Under the pieces are notes generated by a model. The model was not told the origin of the DNA and did not search any database. It saw only the letters and a list, made by a program, of their open reading frames with translations. A stretch of 64,000 nucleotides of DNA from Chrysopilus asiliformis (lineage: Eukaryota; Arthropoda; Insecta; Diptera; Rhagionidae): positions 71,225,931 through 71,289,930 of the forward strand of contig OZ035961.1 of assembly GCA_964034945.1 (NCBI GenBank), written 5' to 3'. Made by a program: the position numbers and the translations under genes. How positions within the stretch are numbered: the first letter of the stretch is position 1; each line of letters opens with the position of its first letter. Positions 1 to 12,000 of the stretch are shown here, piece by piece.

Positions 1-104
1 CTTCAAAGTGGAATTTTGATACAACTGTTCGCTGTTCACTTAAATCACCATACGGGTTTTCAATAATTGCCAGATTGGCAATTATAGCTTTTGTTATGTT
101 TTAA
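1..104 (+). mobile_element. DINE-1-like element, tail fragment
   Basis: Last part of a copy of the commonest repeat family here, cut by the window edge. It ends in the family's tail stem-loop (ATAATTGCCA-GAT-TGGCAATTAT) and TTTTGTTATG. It lies tail-to-tail with the next copy, separated by about 12 bases, so 1-104 and 117-215 form a near-perfect palindrome. Confidence 0.8.
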
Positions 105-116
105 GAAATAAAAACA

Positions 117-735
117 TAACAAAAGCTATAATTGCCAATCTGGCAATTATTGAAAACCCGTTTGGTGATTTAAGTGAACGGCAAACAGTTGTATCAAAAT
201 TCCACTTTGAAGTCAAACTTTCCAATAAGATTTTTTTAAAACTTGTTCCAATTGGATTTTGATGTATGGAACTTTAATGTAGAATCATGTCCTAAATAAC
301 TTTTGTTCTTGCACTTTTTTGATAGGATGCACAGTTTTCGAGATATTCACAAAAAACGATTTCGTTCGTATGGGGGGTACCCCCCCTAATGGTCCATTTT
401 TGCCCATTAACGAACTTAGCCTCACATTTTACGAAAAACGGATCTGTGCAAAATTTCAAGTCTCTAGCTCAATCCGTGCGCCCGCAATCCGCGCCACAGA
501 CGGACAGACAGACAGACGGACAGACAGACGGACAGACAGACGGACAGACAGACGGACAGACAGACGGACAGACAGACGGACGGACAGACGGACGGACATA
601 CTAAATTCAACTTTTTTCATCATTCTAAACACATTGGTGTAATTCATTTTTGTGTGCGATGACGAGATCTTGGCGTTACAAACGGTAAGGCAAAGTTAAT
701 ATACCCTTTGGTTTCACCATACGGGTATAAAAATG
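117..735 (-). mobile_element. DINE-1-like (mini-me type) element, full copy
   Basis: Complete copy read tail to head on the + strand. It has the tail stem-loop, a middle with the GGGGGGTACCCCCC palindrome near 373-386, the microsatellite at about 499-597, and the head hairpin ATACCC..GGGTAT near 705-730. That layout (head inverted repeat, (GTCY)n block, stem-loop tail, no transposase) is that of the dipteran DINE-1/mini-me family, non-autonomous Helentrons. The short ORFs across it are read through the microsatellite and are not genes. No unique flanking duplication was found, as expected for this group. Confidence 0.75.
499..597. repeat. (GACA/GACG)n microsatellite inside DINE-like copy
   Basis: About 24 tetranucleotide units alternating GACA and GACG, i.e. 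(GTCY)n on the other strand. Other copies carry the same block at very different lengths: about 95 bp near 17483-17577, about 20-40 bp in several, and almost none in the copies at 20820 and 51035. Confidence 0.9.
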
Positions 736-1305
736 GATATTGGTATCATTTTTGTCTGACATTTAGTCGAATTATTTAGCTTTCTCCGCAAAAAATCTTT
801 AAAGGAAACAAAACTTTGAATTTTTTTTATTGTCACTCGACCAGCTGTTCAAAAAGTAATAGAATTCACACCGAAATGTACTAAATCTTTTATGTTAAAG
901 GTGCGTAAAATAAACGATAAAATTATTTTATTCAACCCTTACAGAATACGAATTTTTGTAAAATTTTATTTTCATTTTATGAAGAGAAAATTTTATCATC
1001 ATAACATAACATAAAATGTAATTTTATGGGAAATTACAGAATACGGCCCATTATTGCACAATATTATTGCACAGGTCATGAAAAACACCGAACGCAATCA
1101 CTCATAATTAAGTGCAAGTGCATTTCTTTACGAATGGCCACAAATGCATATAATTTCTTTTAATTTTGCAACCCGTAAACTAATTTCACTAAATATCACT
1201 TTGTTCACTAGACTTTACCAGCTATTTATTGCCAATTCCCCTAAATTTTATATTTTGTGAACTGACAAAAATCAATCTAGCCATTTCATATTGAACTCAC
1301 GGCAC
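736..1305. other. AT-rich interval, no feature seen
   Basis: No convincing coding, RNA or repeat structure was recognised. There are short AT-rich direct repeats around 950-1075 (AATACG, ATTGCACA twice). Confidence 0.5.
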
Positions 1306-1653
1306 AATTTTACTTTACTGGAATCCGAGGGATTGTCAAAAACGCACTTTCACTAGAACGATTTGTGGTAACAAACCTCATAAAAGTGGTTTGAAATGAC
1401 TGCTGACGCTGTTTTAATTACAAAATTTCATTTTAAAATTTTCATATAATCACTTTTCTGACGAAAAAAAACTTTAGCTACAAACCAATTTTACTGGAAA
1501 TTGGAGCGGAAAAACTTTTCAGCCTCACCCCGCTTTTTCCCACCCCACTTCAGAGGCCATTTTAAACCATTTTTGTGAGGTCTGTGACCCCAAATTGTCT
1601 AATTTGGGGTCCTCGGATCCTCGCAATTCGTCGCATTCCGGTAAAGTAAAATT
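1306..1653. mobile_element. MITE with ~20-bp inverted ends
   Basis: The left end AATTTTACTTTACTGGAAT is mirrored by ATTCCGGTAAAGTAAAATT at the right end. There is no coding capacity. The internal hairpin GACCCCAAATT..AATTTGGGGTC lies at 1587-1612. The words GAACTCAC flank both sides at a short distance. Superfamily not assigned. Confidence 0.65.
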
Positions 1654-2052
1654 ATTCCGAACTCACTTTGTCGGCCAAGAAAAACACTTTGTCGGCCAAG
1701 AAAAATTTTTTTTAAAAAATCTTATTGGAAAGCACTTATTTTTGGGCGAAAATATATTATAATTTACCTAAAACGCGATATAAAATTAAAGTTGCGATTT
1801 CCTCCCGACGAAACAATGCATAATAGCGCGAACAATGACAAGTGACTAAATCACCGACTACTTACTCATACATGTCCGATTTACTTTCGGGGCTTTCTTA
1901 CCAATACTCTCGCAGGTTTCGGTACTCCCCTAATAATACGTTTTCCGATGCGGCAACCGCATAGAGTAGGTCGAATTTCTACTTTTACATGCGGCAACGC
2001 ACGGAAATGTCATTTCGCAAAAAAATTTGTTTACGATTTAAGCAATTTAAGT

Positions 2053-2215
2053 ATGGAACAAATTGAAAGTAATTGTTTCGACGATAAACTAATAGAAGAA
2101 GTGCAAAACAATGAATTAACTCCAGATTCGTTGCCGTACCCAACTGTCACCGCATCGAACTGTCAACCGGAAGCACGCATGACGGACGCATCGACATACG
2201 ATTCAGGTTCTAGCT
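2053..2215 (+). other. Unexplained open frame truncated by a MITE
   Basis: An open frame beginning MEQIESNCFDDKLIEEVQNN runs to about 2215, where a MITE begins, and codon composition looks less AT-biased than the surroundings. It may be a 5' exon (a potential donor CAG|GTTCTA lies at 2204-2209) of a gene outside this reading, or chance. No family was recognised. Confidence 0.25.
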
Positions 2216-2628
2216 TAAAGCGAGAACTCCAATTGAGCAGAGGCAGAAGCAGTACCAGCAGCAGAAGCAGAATCTGCTTTCTGTCCCACAATGAAATTTG
2301 AATTCTGACGAAAATAGCAGAAACCTGTCAAAATGTTGTACGTATTTATATCCGCGGCATGATTTGTCGTATAATATTTTGTTGTTTTTTAAGTATTCAA
2401 TTTATTTCTCCTCCATTTCAAGTATTACAAATATTTACTTCCGTCCATATATGCAAAAAATATCAACAACGATTTGTGAGGTTAAATTGAAAGCAGAAAT
2501 TTAGAGATTAGAACTAAAAAGTGTTTCTGCCACTGCCTCTGCTGCAGTTTTATTGGAGCTCATCACATAAGACGCTATGTGTTCTAAAGTTCTGCTTCTG
2601 CCTCTGCCCAATTGGAGTTCTCGCTTTA
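2216..2628. mobile_element. MITE with ~37-bp inverted ends
   Basis: The left terminus TAAAGCGAGAACTCCAATTG (2216 on) recurs inverted at 2628 and continues with GCAGAGGCAGAAGCAG on both sides. The core is non-coding. It interrupts the open frame that starts at 2053. Confidence 0.75.
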
Positions 2629-3053
2629 GCATGTCCGGAATGCCAAAGCTAACGCGCGTGGTAACTCGCCATTGTGTTTTTATTTAAATACATTTTGGAA
2701 ATGAACATATGCTAATTACCAGCTAGATTACTAGTTTGCTTCTCGTCCGCCGGTGTAGCTGGTGGAGTGGTTCTAAAAATCTAATTGGAATCGTCGATCT
2801 TCATTTCTGGTCCGGGAAGCGTTTTTTAGGACGCTTCTAAAAAAATTATTAATACTATAAAAATAGGAAATCTTATTGCACGTGACGTGAGCCAAAAAAT
2901 CAAGGCAGATTATCGATGAGGTTGCAAAAGTATTTGGACTGAAGTTCTAAACTCAAAAAGCATTTTTATTGAAGTTGCCCTTTGATAATACGGTTTGGTT
3001 TTTCTTATTAAGATGTACATTGTGAATCAATTCTCTGGTAAATTTTGACGAAT

Positions 3054-6000
3054 ATGGTGACGACTCCACAAACAGTGCCTCAGATGTTCAGCTACATAGA
3101 AAACTTTGTTGAATGCGAACTCTCCACTGGCAGGACCGGAGCCCCAGATGATATGGATCGGCCACTACTAGACGTTGAAGTGAGTATATTTTTAAGAATA
3201 GTGACATTTTAATTGTGTTTTATAAACATATATGTATGTAACCTCTGAAAACCCTCACTTCGAGGTAAACCTAAATACACCCTGATAAACTAACTTTAAA
3301 CATTTAATTTCAATTGATTAAATATGCAGCAAACTAGTACAATCAATTCAAGTGGGAACATTTGAGTTAATCATTATCAGGAGTTTTGTCACAGTAGCCA
3401 AGCTATGCCAATCTGCACGTTCTTCTTATCGATCGACGATAATAAACAATGAATCTAAAAAAAAGTTGAAATTTCTAGCGACATTGAAAACTTGATCCAA
3501 GAAAATATAACTGATAAACTCGTTTTGCTTCCTCTATGGATAATTTCTTCTACGGCCTTGTTTCACAAAACTTCGTTTATTCGATAAAATTGAGATTGAT
3601 TTTACCACCTTTAACGATTATATTCCGGAAAATATGGGAAAACCAGGTTTTGTTATAAGTTAGCCAAATATTAACCGTATTATTTTTAATGTGACCTCTC
3701 CGCTTGCAAAAATGATCAAAAATATTCCACTGTAGTAACGCAGCAATAAATTTTATCAATTGAAAATTAGTTAAAATAAATGAATTTTCGATTAGTTCGT
3801 AAATCAATTAAGACTCAAAAGCCCGTGACAGCTGTCGATAAGAAAAACTAATTGAATAATTAAGATTCGAGTGTAACTCAAGTGACTTAATAAATTCATT
3901 ATCTCTACACCAGTAATGGACTACAATTATCATTAAAATTTCTTTAAATATGTTTTATTGAGATTTTCTAAGAACGCACGCAATTGTGTAAAAGGTATAC
4001 AATTTAAAGAAAACAATTAAAAACGAATTTTCTATTCAAAAAAATATTCACCAATAAACCCTAAGTTTCGAGATCTTTAAATATAACAATGGTCACAATA
4101 ATTATAAAATTGGTTTGCGCCTTGGGTGTTCCGCGTAGCGAAGCAGGGATAATTGTCCGGCATTTAATATGCCAAGCACAAAGTCATCTCTAATGTCAGC
4201 ATGTGAAAGAATAATTTTATTTTACAGCCTAACACAGGGACTACATTGACTTTTATTTCTGGTGTACCAGCAAAACTGTCTGCTAAAAAGCCAATGTAGA
4301 CCAATCTGGTTTACCAGTTTTTCTGGTAAAGCTCGGTTTAGACGAGACAAGTAACTTGCGGCAAGTAGACGTAAATACACGCGATTTGAGCTAGTGTGCG
4401 ACGCTCGCATATGTGTGAGAATACTTGCCGCTCTCTCGAAAATAATAGAAAGCCATTCTATTTTTGTGGCAAGTAAAAACCAATACAAGAACATGGAACC
4501 GTGTACACAAGAGGTGGTTTTATGTGTGTGAGTTTCGGTTCATTTTATATTTGCTGCTTTGCCAGAAAACGTCGTAACATTTTAAGGAAAAAACGACACG
4601 GGTATAACAAACTCGTCGGCAACAAACAGTTTCAGGTCGAAATTCGCAAATTTTTCCACAAAAAAGAGTCGTGATATTTTTTCTTAGAAATTTTTAGGTT
4701 ATGTTTTCGTTCGGCTGTCATTCTTCTTGCAACGATTTACTTGAAACGTGTAAACTAAGCAAACTACTTGCCTCTCTTTACTTGCCGCGAGTTACTTGCT
4801 GTGTATAAACCCTGCTTAAGACAGTGCTGGTATACCATTTTCGTAGACAGCGCTGGTATACCAGATTTTGACAGGCAACAAAATTAAAATGGCGGAAATT
4901 AAATTTTCCAGAAATGATATATGGGAGCTAATCAATATTTTATGAAAAAAGGAATTTTGAATGGATTGCAAATTCTAAATATAACAAAAAAGTGGATTTG
5001 AGAAGGCAGAGGGTAGATTCGTTCCTTTCCAGACGTTTTAAAGGCAATATTTTGGCAATCATAATTTGTTGTTTCCTGCTCACTGACATTTCGCCTACTG
5101 AACTGTTTTACCAGAATTTGCCCACCAAACAAATTTGACAGATTGCGACTAAAAGGCTTACCAGCTGGTATACCAGGAATAAAAGTCAATGTAGTCCCTG
5201 TGTAACAGCCGTCGCACACTTCAACTAAGCTATGTGAGCAAGGCTAGCTATAGTTACATAGCTTAGCTGGGTTAGCTCACCTCGTTGCACACTTGAGCTA
5301 AGCTACACGGCGATATTTTCGGTAAATATATGCATTTTTCCACTTTATCTGCAGCCATTTTTAGATATAAATTATTTAACGCGATTGAAAATATTCCGCA
5401 AAAGAATTCGATTTTCACGTTTTCCTTACACTTTTATGTCCACAAAATACTACACTTTTGCAAACACCGATTCTACACTGTATAACGCCGAAAATATTTA
5501 TATGTGAGTGTCAGCGATGCCAGCGAAGTAGTTCGCGTAGTTGAGGTCTGAACTACGCTAGCGAGCTTAGTCCGCGTCGCCCATGACTACGCGATGTAGT
5601 TTCATAGTTTCGCTGAAGTGTGCGGTCGCCAATGCAAATGCTAAGGATTTTACTTTCAGCGAGAAACTTAGTTCACGTAGTCGAGCTAGCTTAGCTCAAG
5701 TGTGCGACGGCTGTAATAGAGCTTTTTTCATTGCCCTGCATGTCAGGCACTTAAAATTTAAAAGGAAATATAAAACAAACTTACTATGACGAGCAATTAG
5801 AATGAAGAAAAAAATTGTTTTACAGGAGAAAAATTATGGAAATCACCATTTGGGTTTATGGAAATCACCAGCTAAAGAAAAAAAAGTAAAACTCACCAGC
5901 AAACATTTGGAAGAACATAATTTGTAAGTCAAACCGGTTCAAATTTTTTAAAATTTCGTTTCCCGCCGAAAATTCCAGGTCTGATTTCACAGAAATTCGG

Positions 6001-9000
6001 TTTCCGCAAAAATATGTTTTTACCAGAATACAATTTCCAAGTTAAGCCGAATCAAGTTTCTCCAAATTCCGTTTCCTGCCAATTCCGTTTTCTGTCCAAT
6101 TCCACCGAAACTTGTTTTCCGCCAAATAATATAAGAAAAATTGATAATTACAAATTACTTTGTAGACATGGCAAAATATAGATGGCAGGCAACCACAGCC
6201 TGTCGAATCACTAAAGCCTGGATCAAAATCGATCCCTTAAGGTAAGGATACACGACGAGAGACTTTGGTCTCTGAGACCAAAAATTTCGCCTCTGGATAC
6301 AAAGAGACCTGTGTATACACTTCGGAGACCGGAGATTTATCTCCAAGTACAAGTCTCTCGGGCCTCTTGGGAGACTTAAGTCTCTTGCCGTGTAGCTACT
6401 CTTTTTAATGCGTCTCCGGTCTTCAAAACGTTTTGATATCTATCTCTTGGTCTCCGGAGACGAATTTTGACATTTCAGGAAATTGTTTTGTGGGAACGAG
6501 AATTTGTTTCGTTGTTTTGAGATTAAAGGTCAGTTTTTATAAAGAAAAAAAGTGTTTTTACTTATTTTATATTTTAGATTAGTGATATTGTTGTTATGCT
6601 TGGAGACGAGATACCTGCGTCGTGTATGCACTCCAGAGACTTTGCTTTGAGAGACTTTTTAGTAAAGGTCTCCGGAGATCTATTTTTTAATCTCCAGACT
6701 TAAATGTCTCTGAACGTGTATACACTTTGGAGATTTTTGCCTTTTGTACCCTGGAGACCAGAGACCAAAGTCTCTCATCGTGTATCCTTACCTTAAGGCT
6801 CCGATCTTTCTCCAGGCCTCAAATAGCTGATTGGCATTATCACGGGTCACTGCCTGATTGGCTAACACGCTGGTAGAATGGGAATAACAGCGGAAATAAA
6901 TTGTAAGTTCTGCGAAGGAATTGATGCTGAAGCTAGCGTAGAATACTTTCTTTGCACAGGCCCAGGTCTAGCGCGTAGCCGACTCAAGTTCTTGGATAGG
7001 TACTTCTTTCAGGATCTGGGTGAACTGTCCGACGCAAAACTGGAGAACATTTTAGCGTTCTTCAAGAAGAACAGCATCATCAAGGAATATCTTTTAGTTA
7101 GAGTCTAGTAAAATAAATTTCTTTTTCAAGCAGTATTGAAGGAATTTGTACAGTTTTTCGCAACGTAAAAGAAGAATATTCAAATGTGAGTCTGATACAG
7201 AGCAGACTCATCCTTTTAGGAGCATTTGCTCATATTTCTAAGCATATGCTCCACTTTGTGCATACCGATAGAAGCCCATGCTCATACTCCAAGAGCAAAT
7301 GCTCATACGCAAATTTAAAGTATGAGCATTTGCTCAATTTTTTTGCATTTAAACTTGAACATTTGCTCCAAAAAAGTGGAATATAAGCATATTGTCTTTT
7401 GTATGTAGATACAAAAGACGGCTCGATATCTCAAACCGTTCTCGAGATATCTCAGATTTGAAATATTTTATAGCTGTAACTTTTTATCCGTCTGTCGTTT
7501 TAAAAAAATTAAAAATTGCATTACAGACAAACTATGAGTTATAGCCACAAGTAGTTTTCGAATATAAGTTCTTTTTAATGACGGGTGTTTAAGGCAGTGC
7601 GTGGCGTCATTGGATGTTTAAGGCAGTACGTGGCGTCATTGCAGATCTCACAAAAATATTGGTAACTGAGTTTTTAAGTTGAAACATTTTTTTTTTTTTT
7701 CAAAATTCGATCATAATTAAGTTTGAGTTTATTGTAAAGGGTGAGCCAACTTAGAGTTACTGTTTTGTGCCGTTTGTAGCTTCAGTACGGCACAAAATGC
7801 ATTTTATCATACAGTCGTGATATATTCAACCGCGACTGACTTTAAAAAAAGAGAGAATTTCTTAACTTGCCTTTGGAACTGTGTGGAAGCAGAAATTTTT
7901 GTTGAATCTATGCGTTTTGTACGAAGAGAGATAAAACTAAACTTTAAGAGATGAAAACCTATGTTAACGACTGGAGAAAAGAGAGAATGTGGATGCAAAA
8001 TAAAAATTGCTTCCACCTCAGCAGAAGTCAAAAAATTTGCGCTTTTATTTAAATAACTAAAAAACTAAGATCCGTATTTAAAAAGTTTTTTTGGAAGACA
8101 TTTAGATGATTTTGTTTTGAATAATTCTATATCTAATATTCATACCTTTTTGAAGAAAAAATACGCGGTTTTCGTGTTTAAAAAAACCATTCCAAAAATA
8201 AAAATTTCTTTCGGGCGATCATTTCTCTTTTGCCTCGTAATGTCATATGTCACAGGAAGAAGTGAAATAAGCAATTCGAATCGTTGCTTCCGAGTGAAAA
8301 TAAGTAAAAAAAAATGCATTAAGGCAAATTGGTAGTAACGTAGTGAGTAGTGTCTTAAATTCTTTATTTATTAGCGTGTCTTTTTATTGGTGATTTTTGT
8401 GATTTCAATCGTTTGGTAAAAATGGCAGATTGTTGTGTAATCGATAGCTTATTAAAACAATCATTTAGTTTGCGCTCTTTTTCTGAAAAACAAAATATTC
8501 TTGATCGCGGGAGACCAAAACCTTACTTTTTTCGTAGGATAACAATCTGTAGGTTACAGCGATTTAAATAATTTGAATACAGCTGTAGAAAGACACAAAA
8601 AATACGTAAGTTGGCACTAAAATTCCAAACAATTAAAACTTGCATCCCTAACTTCCAAACTCACGCCACGCCACTGGTTTACGGCTATGGGTCGATATAA
8701 TGTTACCCCTAATTCTTACCTCTTCCCTTACAATCTTTTGAAATGTTAGAGCAAATTTTGGCGAGGTTTTCACCATTGGGGAAATCGTCCTTCAAGGAAA
8801 GTTTTCGTATACTGTAAACTCGCGAACTATAGCGGCGATTTAAATTGTGAAAAATGAAAGTCGAAATGTTTTAGATTAAAAATATACAAAAAATGGGTTT
8901 TTCCATTTTTTTTTTTGTTATTTTCAAATAGATATGCTTATCTTTCTTACAGGACACGTCTGGATCGTCGTCATATCAGAAGCATTCGTGCCGATATCAA

Positions 9001-12000
9001 CAACCCGGTTTTGGACTGAGTCATTTGGACGAGAATACCAAAGAAGCCCGATGCAAAATAATTACGGCTACCTCATTATGTTTTATGTTTATGGTAAAAT
9101 TGGCCAAAAGTCTCTACAATTTCACTTAAAAGACAATGTTTTGATTATACACAGATAATAGAATTCCTTGGCGGATATTTCGCCGGTAGCCTAGCGATAA
9201 TGACGGATGCCGCTCATTTAATGTCCGATTGTATAAGTTTTGTCATCGGCTTAATATCAATATCGATATCGAAGAAGCCAGCCGATAAACGAATGTCATT
9301 TGGTTATAAGCGTATTGGTAAGTAAAATCAGCACCATAAATATTTTTTTCATTATCACAAATTTAACATTAATAATAATAACAAATGCCCAACAGCCATT
9401 TTGTTTTCAAAGATTTTACAATTCTTAGGATAATTTGACGTCACTGATTCCGAATCTACAAATTGTTTGGCCAGTTGGCCTATTATGGAATACGATCGTA
9501 ATCGTAACGATTGGGATTTGACTGTTGTTGTTGCTAGAAAACACTAACAACAACAGGTAAATTTCAATTATGTATTACGATTATGATCGTATTCCATAAT
9601 AGGCCCAAAAAAAAAATTTTTTTCCAAAAAAATCACTTATAACTGATTTTTTTTGCTTTTGCTGTTTTTCTGGATATTTCAATCATTTTAGGGTAAGCAT
9701 TTTAACTAAATTCGGTACAGTTTTTGAGATTGGGCAAAAAGAAACACTGTTCTTCTGAAAACTCATATTAGGGCCTATCCATAAAATACGTGACGCTTAA
9801 TTTAGCCTTTTTCCACACCACACCGCCCTCGTCTTGCTGTATTACACTTTCGCAAATCCCTCTCTTCTAGAAATTCGTACCGACACCAAGACTCACTCGG
9901 CCCTTTTCGACTAGAAAAATATTTTAAATGTTTTTTTTTAATTTTTTTTTTTAAATTGCTTGGAATTAAATATTCTAATATATTATAAAATTAAATTTAG
10001 AAGATATGATTCGGTTTAGATCTATTTTTACAGACTTTTTGACTCCAGAAATGGATTCAGTGACCCCAAAAAAGATCCAGATGAGATTTTTTTCCGGAAA
10101 ATTTGTGTAATATCCTGCAAAACTTCAAGTCAATCGGATTAGTGGAATTGGATCAAAATGAGATTACAAGATTTGAACCTGACAGCCAAAAAAAGCAACG
10201 TAAAAAAGTAAATTAATATCGACAACATTTGCGATCCCTCTTTTAGACTCCATGACATAATTGTTTCCCTAAATGAGAGTAGAGGAATTCGATAGAAATT
10301 TGTTTTGCGTATTTTTTTCTTCTAAAGTATGGTAACATTTAAGACTACAAGTGCTATATCAATGGAGTAAATTTAAAAATTTGTTCCTTTTTATAAAAAT
10401 GTGTATGGGACAATAAACAAAGTTGTGACGTATTTTATGAATATGGAATTTTTTCGAAAAAAAACCTTTTTCAAGTTTTCATCAAAACCTAGAGTTAAAT
10501 CTGTCTAAACTACTAGCAAAAAGATTGTAAAATTTTTGGCTACACAGAAAAGGTATTTTGTTTTTTTCGGGTGTGTATTAAATAATGATAATTTAATTTG
10601 GTTAAATGTAATTTTATCATTAAATCTTATTATATTATACTCGCAAATAAACAGAAACATACAAATTTTATTAATTGATTCACATTATTTTTTATCTGAT
10701 TTTATCTTGTTTTTTATAATTATAGAAGTTCTTGGAGCAATGTTGTCAATTATAGGCATTTGGTTTTTAACTGCTTTGTTGTTTTATTTGGCTATTGATC
10801 GAATTATTACTAATGAGTTTGATATCGATGCTAATACAATGATGATTATATCTGGTATTGGCATAGCTATTAACATAATGTATGTATAAGAATTAAAAAA
10901 CCTTTTTTTAATTATCACATTTATCATTAATTATTTGTTTTGCTTTATACAAAAATGATTATCCCATAGAATGGCATTTACGTTACATGGTCAATTCGGA
11001 TTCAGTTCTCACAGTCATTCCCATTTACATTCGCATTCATCGCCACCGACAGCTAAACATGGTTACGACAATGCTAACAAAATTAATTCAAATAACCAAA
11101 ACAACGAAGAATCACAAATCCCAACAATCATCGTGAAGAGAGAGTTAAACGGCGAGATTAGGCCCAGGACTGGATCGTTGACGAATCGCGAAGGATATCG
11201 AAAACTTGACAACAATAATCAGAGTGTTGATAGTGCTGTTCAAGGAGATTTAAGGTCAGGTGATTTTCGCATTTTTTTTTCAAACCCCCCTTTAACCCCC
11301 AAATTACTTTCTTTGAACTGTAGTTACGAAGTGCCTTACATGGAAGTTGTAAATCTTGACTGCCATACGAAGGAGACATCATTCAGTGAAAAGAACCTTA
11401 ATTTACGAGCCGCTGTGATACATGTGTTTGGCGATTTAATCCAAAGTGTCGGAGTTTTTATAGCTTCCATAGTTATCAAATTTCAGGTAAGCCTTTTTAA
11501 CGACAACAAAGATAAAAGATCTTAAAGATTTCTTTATATCTCACATTAAAGAAAAAAATCAATCTGGGATCCAAAAAATAAAAAGGCTACTATTGTCGTC
11601 AAAAAAACATTTTCAATGATAACATTTGGTTTTCATGGACATCCCGGGGGCATAAAAGTCGTCGAAAACTGCATGGAAAAATCATTGCGCCTAAGATGGC
11701 AGCTGACCATCCTCCTGCAGTTCCCCGCCAAAAAAGAGCTTATGTCCATGAAACTAGAGCAAAATACCTTTCCAATGGATGTACTACGAAAGTGAAACCC
11801 GAACTGGTTCAGAAGTTAGCCCGGGGGCATAAAAATCGTCGAAAAATGCATGAAAAAATCAGTGCCTCTAAGATGGCAGCTGACCATCCCCCTGCAGTTC
11901 CCCACCAAAAAAGAGCTTAAGTCCATGAAACTAGAGCAAAATACCTTTCCAATGGATGTACTACGAAAGTGAAACCCAAACTGGTTCAGAAGTTATCCCG

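Noticed and set aside
319..642. ORFs of 60-110 codons through the (GACA)n blocks (also at 17422, 18591, 25232, 59524)
   Set aside because: They recur in every DINE-like copy in several frames, including both strands, and consist of microsatellite translation; no coding signature.
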